Positions 50,922 through 62,628 of a stretch of 64,000 nt of DNA are shown here, piece by piece. The DNA comes from Branchiostoma floridae (Eukaryota; Chordata; Leptocardii; Amphioxiformes; Branchiostomatidae): contig NC_049983.1 of assembly GCF_000003815.2 (NCBI RefSeq), positions 2,395,591-2,459,590 on the forward strand, in the 5' to 3' direction. The notes under the pieces are model-generated. The model had not been told where the DNA came from and did no database searches. It saw nothing but the letters and a program-made list of their open reading frames with translations. The translations under genes were made by a program, and so were the position numbers. How positions within the stretch are numbered: the first letter of the stretch is position 1; each line of letters opens with the position of its first letter.

Positions 50922-53900
50922 CTAGAACTCAAAGAAACAAGGACGGATTAAGTCACTGGAACTAGGCACAACAAACAGTTGTGTGTCCGACATAAACTAT
51001 AGCAGACAACGTGTGTCAAATACCACCAATCACACCGTAGCTAGGTTGCCCCCGAGTGTTGAAAATGGTAGGTACACATGTACGTATTAAATTGAGACCA
51101 GGCTTAGAGCGAGGATGTGAAACTCGTTAGATGAGGGCATGGCTATTATATTTACGAGGGGCGACTTTCTTATGAGCGCTGGAAAGGATAGAATATCCAC
51201 AAGGGGTGAACTGTTACGGGCGATGAATAGAATCAACAGTACGTAATCAACATATGTCCACTCTGGTCGCTACCAAGCCAAAACAGCGAACAAGGAAAGA
51301 TGGAAAGTACGGGCAGAAACACGCCACGTGTGTCAGCACTGGTCACTACCAAGTCAATACAGCGAACCAGGAAACTTAAACAGTACGTGCAGGTAGAATT
51401 AAAGGCACCGTACTAAATGCACCACACAGGTGTCAGCACTGGTCGCTACTAAGCCAATGCAGCGAACCAGGAAAAACAAATAGTACGGGCAGGTAGAATC
51501 AAAGCACCGCAATAAATTCATACACGTGTTGGACACTGATCGCTAACAGCTGACCAGGAGAGTGTACTGGAAGTAAAATTTACAGCACTGTAAAATTACA
51601 ACCAAGACGTGTCAGGTCTGGGATTGCGGAATGTCGTAGTAGCCTCCATAGCAGGCTCTCTATGGCCTTTTTGGGCTCATAGTACACTTTTACTGGCCAT
51701 TTCTTTTTGTACAGGGTCGCTGATTGCTGGCTTTTTTTTTCCACGGCCGGATGTCAGAAAAGGCCAGCAATCAGCGACCCAGTACAAAAAGAAATGGCCA
51801 ACAAAAGTGTACTATGAGCCCAAAAAAAGGCCATAGAGAGCATGCTATGGAGGCTAGTGTCGTAGTGGGTTGGGAGGGAATTCGCGTATTTTCCCAAACA
51901 ACGTCCAGTCACACGTCCGTGAGCCGCGAGTTCTACTGACGGACTGGGGCAATTAACACCTCATGGGCCACCCATCGGGGTGGTAGACAGGGAACTTTGC
52001 TGCCATGGTAACTGTCGCGGCATGATTGAAACAGCTTTTCCATCGTTCTACTACCGTTCTATCACAAATGCAGCTAGTTCATAACAGGATAGGGGGAAAG
52101 TTACAGAATGTTTTCTATTAGGCTGTAACCCCTTATCACTACCAGGTGAGCCTGAGGGAACATGCTACCAACTGAAAATCTTACCACATTGTTCGATCAT
52201 ATCGGCAACGTTGAATGGAAGGTCCAGGTCTAGACTCACGACTCGCGAGGGGTCACCACTGATGACGGCTAGTGCGGTCTGGTTGACATAGAAGTCCCTT
52301 CCAGCAGCGATGGCCCAGAATTCAAAGCCGGCATCCCGAGCTTTTTTTGCGTTCTCAGCGTACTCTTCACGATCCTAAATGTGGAGAACAGTGCATGAAA
52401 GTCACTGACCAAATTGTGGAAAACCTAAAAACCGAACATTTTATCAAATTGAATTTTTCTTTCAGAAGAGGCACAAAACTAAACAACAAAATACAAGCAA
52501 GCACAGATTTAGTCATGGAAGGGCAGTGAAATAACAAATATCTGTTACAAAAAAAATCACATACTTTTACATTTAAAGGGGCATTCCACTCCACACGGGA
52601 GTGTTATTTCCCGATCGATATTGATTTTAGGAAGTGATAACTGCATTACTACTTCACAATATACGATCAAGTACCCAGTTGCTCCATGTGCCTCAAAAAC
52701 ATTCAGTCTTCTACTAAACTCCCCAAGTACCCTCTGATTGAATTAATCCTATGGCTGGATACAATGCAAAACTTTTAGGTGCGGTTACGAAACTAATTTC
52801 AGGTTCGCTAAGAAATCTCGTCTTGTTCTTGTATTCTTTGCTATCTTATGAGCAATTTGCCTTCTCGGTGTGCTTAGCGAACCTCATTTATTCCGAAAAT
52901 ATGCACGGAAACAAAGTGTCTGTGTGTATAGGGAATGCATGGGAAGGGTCTGCATGAGTTTGGTGAGTGTCATATTGTTTTACAAAACACATATCACGCA
53001 ATTCATCCCAAGGTGAATTCCACAAAATTCGGCTGATTATGTATTCATTGACACATTATCTATTGGAGAACACCACTCCCTTCTGGAGTGGAATGCCCAC
53101 AATATCATGTTTTCCACTGTTTTCTTATTTGCACCAATGACTGGCTGAATGTAATGTCCCTTCAGGTGACTTTCCGACAATGTGCCGTATTTACAGTATA
53201 TCAAGCACATTTTAGATTATTCAAGATAAAAAGAGATTTGAAGTCTAGCACAATTAATACCTATGTAATGAAACAGGCCTTGGTCAATCATAGCTGGTTA
53301 CACGTATATATAGAATGGTAACTTTTGAGAAATCTAGTTTGATTGCACAGCTTAATTGACCCAGAGCCAAAGCTGACTTGAAAGGAAAAGAATGACATAA
53401 CTCACATCTGCACTTTAACCGTCTGTGGCCACAACAGCAACCTTCCGAGCTTGTTGACGGAACTGTGTCTGAAAGCAGATGAATGGAGTAGCAACAAAGG
53501 GTTGGTGTATATGATTGAGCATATACAACAGGCAGCCAAAAATTAGTTCGTCCGAAAGTAGTATTTCTCAATATATGATGATATATATTGTGTTACCAGT
53601 TAAGTATTGAGATTTGGCCAGTAATTTGATTAAAAGCTAGCTGAATACCAAATGCCATTATCATCTGTTGGTCCCTTCTTAATCCCTTCTCTTTTAAAGT
53701 CTGAAAATAAATTGGCTGCAGCGTTATAAAAAGCTACACCATTACTTTCTGTCCCAATCTACCAACCGAAAATCAAGACCATAGCATGTCTAGATAGACC
53801 GACATAAAACATAAAACATGATGTTTCGCTGATGTACTATAGCAAGCACCTAACACACAAACACAAACACTACAGAAAATATAACCCTCTAGCAAGGGTA

Positions 53901-55476
53901 AAAACATTTCGCAAGAAACCAGTTGGCACAATGTCGCCTAACATAGAAAACAGTTCGATTGTCCTACCACACTTGTCATGTATCTGATGGCAGCTCCAGT
54001 TCTGGCTAGACCACCGCTGTAGACTACGTCACTAAGTATGGCGGCTTGGAGACCCAGGACGTCACTGTAACTACCCAGCGGTATGTCGACGTTTGGTCTG
54101 CATTGATATTGGATAACACCAACCTATAGGGTAAGTGTATGGTTGTGTTTTAAATATGCCAAGTAGGTGTGGGTCTTGTTACAGTACTCCAGGTATTGGT
54201 ACAGATCTGATTGTCTGTCAAAACAAAGGTCTTTTTCGTTATGTACAAAGGATCAGTTTGGTGGAGTATCCGACTCGCACTGGCACTTTAGAATCCTATT
54301 TTTACGTAAACAAGGCTAACTGCCTCTGTACGTCTGTTTGTAGAAACAATTTTAATACATCGAAAAGGACATAAGCCAGCATTATAAGGTGATGTAAGCT
54401 TATAAATGTAACACATGTGACATGTTGTTTTTTATTTCTACTTAAAAAACATTTTCATACCAAGATGTGCAAACGTGAGTTTGTAGCTTCCACCATTATG
54501 CTTACGAAAAACATACTTTGAATCAACTGCAGTGGTATGTACCAAAGTGATGTAGTTTTTCAGAAAAATTACATTAGGGGCAATGAAGATTGATGGTGTC
54601 ATCCATATGGTCCAAAAATAATAGTTAGAATTCTTTCATGCCCAATATTCGTTACAATGTTCCATTCTTTCTTTAATTCAATAATGAGAAAAAATAAAGG
54701 GCAAAGGGCCAATTAAGCCAGGTAGGAAACGTTCAAGCTACGTACTTTATATCAGGACAAGCTCGAAACGTGAATTTGGTGCTAGCTTTACTCACATGTA
54801 TATCAGTGAGGTTGCTGAAGCATCCTACGACGTATGAGAGGTAGTCTTTAGCTTTCTCAAACCCCTCCCGACCTATACTCGAGGATCCGTCGATCAGGAA
54901 AATAACATCCACAGGGCACTGGTCGGTCGGTTGTCCATCACTGGGCGACTGTCCGTCAGTGGTCAACGGTGCAGTAGTTGGTTCTGCAGTAGTTTGTACA
55001 TCCCATCCAAAAAACATGACCAGAGGATTTTGTTTGGTTCTGCTTAAGGTATGTACAAAATGTTTTAGAGTATTCAGCCATGCAAAACAAAACATTATTC
55101 AACTTCAAAATAAGTTTATGTTGGGGTTAGTATTACATTCCTTTTTTCTTCAAAGCTCTAATGTTGCGTTTAGAGAAATGCTGGCGCCTTCCAAATCTTT
55201 TGGCCTAACTTGCAGCCTTATTGTGGGCGTTTCGTTATTCGTTGGGGGAGGCGATTTTTAACACTTCGCGGACATGTTTTTGGGAAAGTTTTTATGTCGG
55301 GAAAGGAATATGCAAGAGAGGTATTGTGCCCATTTGCCGTCCAATCTCTCTCAAAAAATCACAAAAACACAAAAAGGCAACGACGGAGGCTAGAAATAAA
55401 TATTTCACCAACCGGCATTTGCCCCGATGTTGAATGTTGCAATCGCGCAAATGACAAGTAGTATCTTCCACCACAT
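50512..55476 (-). CDS. Secreted von Willebrand factor A domain protein, six exons, nonsense codon in exon 4
   Basis: Seen, all on the minus strand: exon 1 55476-55413 (signal peptide MWWKILLVICAIATF plus six residues to A21), exon 2 54983-54796, exon 3 54123-53968, exon 4 53468-53406, exon 5 52374-52185, exon 6 50921-50512. Donors include GTGAGT (exons 2 and 4) and GTAAGA (exon 5); every acceptor ends AG and all phases fit. The model has 356 codons plus stop: signal peptide, short Thr/Pro linker, one VWA domain (about 46-225), then an Arg-rich and Pro-rich tail. MIDAS residues are intact: D53-G-S55-S-S57, T126, D152. Known: such VWA domains bind matrix or cell-surface ligands through a metal ion. 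Odd: codon 154 (53417-53415) is TAA, just after the DG of the beta-4 strand, where Gln or Lys is usual. This allele would make a 153-residue product or be degraded, unless it is an assembly error or recoded. A 5' UTR exon is possible (acceptor-like CCATACAG just upstream of exon 1). Confidence 0.85.
50550..50812. repeat. GC-rich minisatellite (GGTGGGTCCCGCACG-type units)
   Basis: Roughly eight imperfect units of 24-42 bp share the core GGTGGGTCCCGCACG on the plus strand and encode the Pro-rich tail of the VWA protein on the minus strand. Unit lengths vary in multiples of three, so the frame is kept. Confidence 0.85.
51640..51857. mobile_element. 218-bp hairpin MITE in VWA intron 5, 8-bp target duplication
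   Basis: Arms of about 92 bp, nearly perfect inverses (TAGCCTCCATAGCAGG ... and ... GCATGCTATGGAGGCTA), with a short centre containing CCACGGCCGGATG. Flanked by TGTCGTAG at 51632-51639 and 51858-51865. hAT-like by duplication length. It would form a long hairpin in the pre-mRNA of the VWA gene. Confidence 0.78.
53406..53468 (-). pseudogene. VWA exon 4 carrying in-frame TAA
   Basis: This 63-bp exon has acceptor TTTCAG and donor GTGAGT and reads as 21 codons, with KVAVVATDG followed by TAA and then SAD. The next exon continues with DREEYAENAKKARDAGF in the same phase, as expected for a VWA domain. The stop is at 53417-53415. Using an earlier weak donor to skip the stop would break the phase of exon 5. 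Confidence 0.8.
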
Positions 55477-56089
55477 GTTGCTACCAGATATGCCTCTTCC
55501 TGTATGGAAAGATCATTTCTATAAATTGGCCACAGAAGGGAAAAAGGTGAAACAAGAGAACTGCAAACGCTCAGTATAGTATTTAGTTACAGTCATAATC
55601 GTGAAAAAAAAGACACAAGCATGAGAAGATACCGTAATGGCAACTTGAAGAAAATACAGCTTTGAACTGAAGATCTGACCCAAAGAGTTAGTCTCTACGT
55701 CAAGAAAGCTATCAACCCCTTAAATACAACACACTCTTTGGGAATGAAGCAATAAGTCTAAATCTTCAGCCAATCACAAGAAAGACATGTGAACATCACG
55801 CGTAATGCACGCGTTGCACATGCCGTCAATCAGTCTGAAGTCCGGAATTCAAGCAACAAAAATTTACAAATGTTCCACCAAAGTTTTAGTCAATTTTTAC
55901 ACTTTTTCGATTTACAATATGCGCGCAATTTTCTTAGAATAAACTAAATTAATGCATTTTGTCAGGGCTTGACACCCGTAATTATGATGATGTTGTACTT
56001 TTACATCATAAACGCAAACTGTAGATGATCCATTCAACGGAAAATAAATTATAAATTCGTAACGCAAGTTCAACTTCATCCGCGGAGTA
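55477..56089. other. Upstream of the VWA gene
   Basis: On the minus strand, GGCCAATTTATAG lies 40-50 bp before the ATG and may be a CCAAT/TATA-like promoter or the tail of an intron (CCATACAG). The rest is AT-rich and unassigned. Confidence 0.35.
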
Positions 56090-56260
56090 TCTATCGTATT
56101 AAAACCATGATACTTAGGGATATCAAGTCCAAGGACGTTGGTTTTCAAACTGCGAAAATTTGATAATACTTTGAGTTAAACCCACAGTCCGTTGAATTGG
56201 TATCCCCCAGTACCCTTGATTTGAATAGAACGGACAACCTTATAGGATGTCCGACGAATA
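56090..56260. repeat. Fold-back family copy
   Basis: Inverted arms GGGATATCAAGTCCAAGGAC and GTCCGTTGAATTGGTATCCC surround an AT-rich centre; the palindromic layout of the family is clear in this copy. Confidence 0.55.
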
Positions 56261-56723
56261 AAGGTACGGCAACGTTTAATATAGGCAGGTTTATTGTTAA
56301 TTTCTGAATTATTGTCCCCGGTACCTGATAGGATATAGGTTACCTCTCGGATTAAGGTGAAGTAGCATTAAATGATTGTTATTTCTGACGTTTGGGTCCG
56401 AATGAAATATTAGGCCCACCTATCCAATAAACGGCGATCGCGATGCGCTCTCACTGCGACTGAAATAGGATATGTATAACCTTTGATTCCATATTTATTA
56501 AATGTAAAATGTAAAAAAAAACGTTTCTTTTCTATACAATTCGTTGAGCGATTTGTCAAATTTAAGGTCGCAGCAAAGTGCGGCGAGAGCGTCTTCCTAG
56601 TGAAAATGGGGTATACCATTATTTCGTGCACAGTATCACCACATGCCAGGACTACATTCTCACGAATACGAAATATTATTAACCTTGCTTAGCAGCCAGT
56701 TCAGCATAAGAATACACACTCAG

Positions 56724-57000
<277 letters not shown>

Positions 57001-57015
57001 TACGCACGTGATGTG

Positions 57016-57488
57016 TGGGGCCGCGTAGCACAGTGGTAGTGTATTCGGCCCGTGACCGAGAGGTCGCCGGTTCGAATCCGCCTGCCGTGTTGCCGGTCTT
57101 GTGCCCTTGGGAAAGGCACTTTACACGACTTTCCTCACTTTACTCAAGTGAAAAAGAGTCGCCCCTCGATAGGACGTTAAATGGAGGTCCCGTGTATGGG
57201 GAGAGTCATACCCTATGCACGTTAAAGAACCCGCCACATGTGCGAACATCCACCCGAGCGGATCAAACCATTCCGGCCAAAATAGGGGTAGGGAATCTCC
57301 CGAGCAGCCCTCGTAACCCCTGCTTCGCCTATTGAGTCAGTTAGTCCTCACTCATTGTGAGCAATTGGGCTGGTCTCAATCATGATGTTTCTGACCTAGG
57401 GCGAAGATTTGCTGTTACAGTTCCAATCATGCAACCCGTAACCTTGAGTGGCCTTCAGGCCTTGTTACGTGGTGACCATTGAGTAAAA
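57016..57488 (+). repeat. Full-length tRNA-derived SINE, family 2
   Basis: Head GGGGCCGCGTAGCACAGTGG with B box CGGTTCGAATCC, a long body (GATAGGACGTTAAATGGAGG, CACGTTAAAGAACCCGCCAC) and an A-rich end at about 57484. It sits inside a CA microsatellite, which continues on both sides, so target-site bases cannot be fixed. This is the best reference copy for the shorter fragments in the window. Confidence 0.8.
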
Positions 57489-58940
57489 AAAACACACACA
57501 CACACACACACCAAACAGACCCAAACATAGAGCCCAAGCAAGAGAGTAAGAGAAGTTGTGTAACGCACATTAGCGGACACCGGCTTGTTTTCTCAGTATC
57601 AACTACTCCGAACCGATAACAATCTATAAAACATATCTAAGGCAATACCTACACCTACATCAAAGTGGATAAATTATGCCAACAGTGAAATTGATAAAAG
57701 CCCTTTTAAGTGTAAGTTCCTCTAATATGACATGTGTAACATGCAACAAACAGTGGCTAATCGTGATTTTTATCCCTCAATCCCGTATACCAGTACATCA
57801 AAGTGGATAAATCATGCAAACAATGAAATTGATAAAAGCCCTTTGAAGTGTAATTTCACCAGACATGACATTTCTAATGTTCAAGAAACCGTGGTTTATC
57901 TTGAATCTTTATCTGGTTACTTTTAACGGTACTGAAATGTCCCTTACCCGGCGACATCAACATATCAACATTTGCTTTGTTTCAGATCCTTCAGAGGAGC
58001 TATATCGGGGCAAAGGATGAGTACAGTAAACAAAATGATTTTTCACATGGCAAGAGGACAGATCAAAGCAATTGTCAATAAAACGTTTTCACGAAGGAAG
58101 CATATCGCTATGTTATGACACTTTGCTTATCTCACACATGGGCTTCTTATTCCAAAAGGATGACACAAAACAAATAGAATTGATATCATCTTATGTTATT
58201 CGGTGAGACCTTATAAGTTATGTATCCGATGTAATTAAAAATGTGTTCTTGACGCGATGCTACGCTTTATGTCCATTTCCTATCGCGTATAGTTGTCATT
58301 AATTACGCTAGTTATCATAACAATGTTTTCTGTAAGGTTTATGTCATACTTGTTTTACCCGACATCCACGTTTGGCAATTGCAATTTGAACCATGTAACT
58401 GACGTGTACGTAACGTTTGGTGTCGAGGTATTAAACGTAGTAGCCTGTCAAGCTAAGGGCACAACCCGCCGTACGTGCTTTTTGTCCGTGCGTTTTTTGT
58501 GAGCTCCCATCCGCCACGTTTTTTTTTTTTTTCTGAAAACGTGGGGAAAGAATTGCAAGAGCAGGGAGGGAGAACGTCTCAACGCTCGCTTGTGCAAGGT
58601 GCAAGTATGTGGTCTGTACGCTACACCTGATCATTGCGTGCATCATTCGTTGCGCAACTACTAGTGAGTTGTATGTGCTTACATTACAATGTACGGTCAC
58701 TTTGCAATTGTCACGTTACCGTATGCAGGCCGTAATTACACATGCTGCGTACGCACGGTTTCCTTACTCGCTGTACGGGGCACACGTGCCACCCGTACTG
58801 TCTCGTACGAGGGGTGAATCCGCAGGCCGATTGCACAGACATTTCGATTTGCACGTAGAGTTCTACGGCGTGTCTGTGTGCTTCTAAATCCGTTGGGTTC
58901 CGTACGATTCCGTGCGCACGGATGCGGTACTTCTGCCTAT
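57489..58940. other. Non-coding
   Basis: Two direct copies of a roughly 50-bp block (ATCAAAGTGGATAAAT(T/C)ATGC, GTGAAATTGATAAAAGCCCTTT-like) at 57658-57714 and 57797-57851; no gene. Confidence 0.5.
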
Positions 58941-59094
58941 CTGTGTCTCTCTCTCTCTCTTCTTCCGTCTCTTACTCTCCCTCTCTCTTTGCCTCGCTCC
59001 CTTTTTCCCTTTCTCTCCCCCGTCTCCGTTTCACCCTATCTCGCACTCTCTCCCTATATCCTTACTCCCCTCTCTCCCTCTCTATCTCTATCTT

Positions 59095-59130
<36 letters not shown>

Positions 59131-59131
59131 C
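58941..59131. repeat. CT-rich microsatellite
   Basis: Pyrimidine-rich on the plus strand, ending in a pure CT run. All three plus frames are open because of it. Confidence 0.9.
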
Positions 59132-59803
59132 CTGATTCTGATTAGATTCAGAATACGCGCGGACCCTGTTTGCCAAATGTTTTGCATCTTTCTACCGTTC
59201 CGGATCAATATCAGGTTTACAATCAAAATATTACAAACAATTATATAATCTTACATATATGCGTAAGATGCGCCACCTACCCGAAGTGAAGATATCTGCA
59301 TGTGCTCACATTTTTCCAACCTCAGCGTGCTCTCTGTATCCTCCATCAACAGCCTGCGGACACAAGGGAAAAGTAGTCCTAGAGCGGAAGTCACTGGGAG
59401 ACGGAAAGTGCTATTCAGTAGACTATGCGTGGTGTATGATATGGTGGATGTAGCAACTACTATCTACGCCAGTCCAGAAAGAGAATTCCCAGAGTAATAA
59501 TACAAATAAAATATTACCCGTGTCCTACAGGCCGATCATGATTCTTCCACTCCACAAACACCCAACATTAACCCCCCCTCCCTTTCTGTAAAAAAAATTC
59601 ATAGCGGTAGAGACGTCGGTCCGCCGCTGCGACCGGAAAAAAATGGCAGTGTGTCCGTGGGCGTTGGCCTTTGTTCTGAGATAGGGGTCCCTTATTCCTG
59701 CTACAAGTTTATAGTCTTCTAAATAACTCTTCGGCCAGAAAAAAATATGACAGCACGCGTGTTTGCTGCTCCAAGATTACGAGGAGCGGTCAGCTGCGGC
59801 CCA

Positions 59804-60252
59804 TGCAAAGAGGTCTTGCCTTCGCAGGCGATGTCCTTGGTGCTGACATGGGAGTCCGAAGTCCATACTCAACTTAGGCTTAGGTCACATTTCCAAAGCG
59901 GGGCCCGGCCGGGTCATTTTAAGAAACGAAGAAATCAAACTNNNNNNNNNNNNNNNNNNNNNNNNNNNNNNNNNNNNNNNNNNNNNNNNNNNNNNNNNNN
60001 NNNNNNNNNNNNNNNNNNNNNNNNNNNNNNNNNNNNNNNNNTGTATCCCTAGAAATCCACACAGTTCATTACAATGAATCTTATTTTGACATTTTGTGTA
60101 CTTTTATGTCTTTTATGTCATTCTTTTCGCTCCCGAAAGCTGCCCGGCCGGGCCCCGCTTTGGAAATGTGACCTAAGCCTAAGTAGAGTATGGACTTCGG
60201 ACTCCCATGTCAGCACCAAGGACATCGCCTGCGTAGGCAAGACCTCTTTGCA
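59804..60252. repeat. 110-bp inverted repeat around an assembly gap
   Basis: Arms 59804-59913 and 60143-60252 are inverses with only a few mismatches (cores CTTGGTGCTGACATGGGAGT and AAAGCGGGGCCCGGCCGGG). Between them lie exactly 100 N (59942-60041), probably a nominal gap. The gap may be caused by the fold-back itself, or the arms may be an assembly artefact. Confidence 0.8.
59942..60041. other. Assembly gap, 100 N
   Basis: One hundred undetermined bases; the true length is unknown. Confidence 1.
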
Positions 60253-60831
60253 TTTCAGAGAAAGATTGTTCTGCAGCAACACATTACGGCACATGCTGGA
60301 GAAAGCAGAATGCACAAGAGCTTGAGACAGCTTCCTCCAAGCCTTCGGCGAGCGATCAGCGGCTGTGAGACTGAAGTGGCAAGTTTCTATGCGTCCGCGA
60401 GAGATGTCTCTGGCACACTGCAATTGGGATCGCTAATCATTTCCTTAGGAACACACTTGAAAGTTTGGAGAGGGGAGGGGTATTACTCAAGAACAAACAT
60501 TTTAACATGAAAATTTTGGTCAAGAGGGTTAGAAATCTGTTGCCTAACTAGTTGTTCCAAGGGTAAATTGACTCAAACCACATATACATTCTTCTGTAAC
60601 ATTCCCGAAGAAAATACTGAAGTAGTATTTTAATTACACGACCCTTTCGGCTAACTGGTTTATTTATGCAACATGTATCATATTGAAAGGATAGCCTGCT
60701 TTCTTGTATTTATGTCAGCGCTGCAACATAGCACAGATATTTAAGATACAAGAGGAAAGACGTAAACACGTTTTAAGTGAAGTGCTTAGTAGGTAGTCGT
60801 CTTAAAATACGTTTGTCTTGGCATGTTATAA
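60253..60831. other. Non-coding
   Basis: Continues the GC-richer flank of the gap repeat to about 60420, then AT-rich DNA without features. Confidence 0.4.
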
Positions 60832-61344
60832 GGCCACAGCAAGTAAATTTTATGGTTGACATCAGCGCGCGCATTAATTTTCGCCTGATTTCCGAAAAAA
60901 AACAACATCTTTTTTCCTCTTCGGAGATGGTCAGATAGACCAAAATAGGCAAATATGTTGTGTTGTTGCCTAACAATCATACTTGTAGAAGTGACACTAG
61001 GGAGGTAGCCATGCCTATAGTTGCAGAAGTGAAACTTGTTGGATAGTTGTAAAAGTGCCACTAATATGGAAACCATGAATGTAGTTGCCAGCTTGGCAAG
61101 TGCTACCAGTGTACTACACTATTTTTTAATTTTATTAGAATAGTCACTTTTCTAATACAGGAATGAGTGCCTTGTTAGTTGCGATGCCACGTTTTGTCAC
61201 TTCAAATATTGTTACGATGCTTATGGTGTCTATTTTGAAAATTTAGCCATCTTGTTTTTTACCCATCTTGTATTTTTGTCGCGTTATCTCATTAATATTG
61301 CACTCTGCATAGGATGTTATCCATAAAATTGACTTGCTGTGGCC
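60832..61344. mobile_element. Harbinger-like MITE with TAA target duplication
   Basis: Inverted termini GGCCACAGCAAGTAAATTTT and the matching end TTGACTTGCTGTGGCC, flanked by TAA (60829-60831 and 61345-61347). Known: 3-bp TWA duplications fit PIF/Harbinger. The interior holds degenerate units with AGTGACACTAG and GGTAGCCATG, also found at 9135-9300 and 21275-21450. Confidence 0.65.
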
Positions 61345-61676
61345 TAAATCGTTTCAGCATACAAAATGTCTCCCGATTCATTTTATACTATATCTGTGTC
61401 TGTATTCATTTATATGTAGCCGCCTTGCGTCGTAATGCCGCTTCACAGGCACGCAGCAGCAGCGGATTGTTATGCACTGAACCACTTACACATCTTGCTT
61501 TAAAATATTGTTAATCGTTATGCTTTTGTTCGGTTTACACTATTTCGCCCTTCTTGTATTCATATTGTTTATATGGTATGTTGCTAAGGCACACTCTAGA
61601 TGCAAAATTATATCATAAATGAGTGCTGTAGGTCTTAGGTTAGGATGTGAATCTTCCAGCCTAACCTTCTTTCAGA

Positions 61677-61710
61677 CAAGGAGGTTATAAAAGTTTTTTT
61701 AACCTCCTTG
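61677..61710. mobile_element. 34-bp fold-back insertion with 7-bp near-perfect target duplication
   Basis: CAAGGAGGTT, AT-rich spacer, AACCTCCTTG, flanked by TTTCAGA (61670-61676) and CTTCAGA (61711-61717). Same arms as the 2352 copy with a different spacer and different flanks. Confidence 0.55.
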
Positions 61711-61717
61711 CTTCAGA

Positions 61718-62594
61718 CAAGGACTTCTGGGGTATAGAAACCCCCATCACTTTTCCCTTCTTCTATCGCTTATTTATTGTGGAGTGGAAAGTTTCATGGA
61801 CCTAATTAGTAGTTTTATAGCAGTATTTGCCCATCATAAACACAGTACTTATAGTTGTGTGAACAACAATGTATTAGGTAATTTGTCTCTATTATAAGCC
61901 TCTGTCACACACTATCAAGTTTCGACCGTATTTGTTGATGGCGGGAGGTCGCCACCTTTTACCGCCACGTATCAAGCCTGTTGGTCTTTGTATTGTTCAA
62001 GTGCGTTAAAGACTTAAAATCAGTGTCGCATTGTCCTTGACTTTGCAATACTTCATACTAAAGCTAGGTGGCGCACCAAGACAGCGTACCATAGCCATAA
62101 AATGGCGCTCTCCCTGCGACTTAAAATTTAAAAATCAGCCTTACGAATAGTAGAGAAAATAAACTAAATGCAATCTTTTTTACGCTTCGCGTGTTTTGTT
62201 GTCTTTTAAGTCACACTTTTGCACACATTTTTTACGATGTACACCCAGTTTGAATTCGAAGGCTACAAACATCCGTTTTAGGTCGCAGTAAAAGCGCAGC
62301 GCGATCGCGATCTGTCGGAAATCGGGCCGTATTAGGGTTGGTAGACTCGTTGGGTTATTCTGGTTTATTCTACTGTGTGACATGGGCATAACACGTAATT
62401 TACATGTCATAATAGAGTTGTCTTGTCACAGCACACACAGGTAACCTGCGCTATACAAATTACGAGACCTAACTAGTACATGTCATCACACATGTTGACT
62501 GACAGAAAGTCAGACTACAGAGACACACCACGCTCCAGTCGTGCCTTTTCATAGAACAGCTAGTGTACCTTTTCTGTCGTCTGACACTCGGTCA
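61718..62594. other. Non-coding, upstream of the HEPN gene promoter
   Basis: GCGCAGCGCGATCGCGATC-type GC patch at 62293-62313 resembles 56430-56455; no gene seen. Confidence 0.4.
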
Positions 62595-62628
62595 AAAATG
62601 GCGGGAATTTAAAATTTCCCGCCATTTT
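62595..62628. promoter_or_regulatory. Inverted pair of E2F-type sites
   Basis: Perfect 13-bp arms AAAATGGCGGGAA and TTCCCGCCATTTT flank an 8-bp AT spacer. Each arm contains the E2F consensus TTCCCGCC. It lies about 900 bp upstream of the HEPN start, near a CRE site; it could also be a small hairpin without regulatory function. Confidence 0.4.

Noticed and set aside
57016-57090. tRNA-like sequence with perfect B box
   Set aside because: Continues into a long SINE body that recurs at 39.5 kb, and the cloverleaf stems do not close; called a SINE head, not a tRNA gene.
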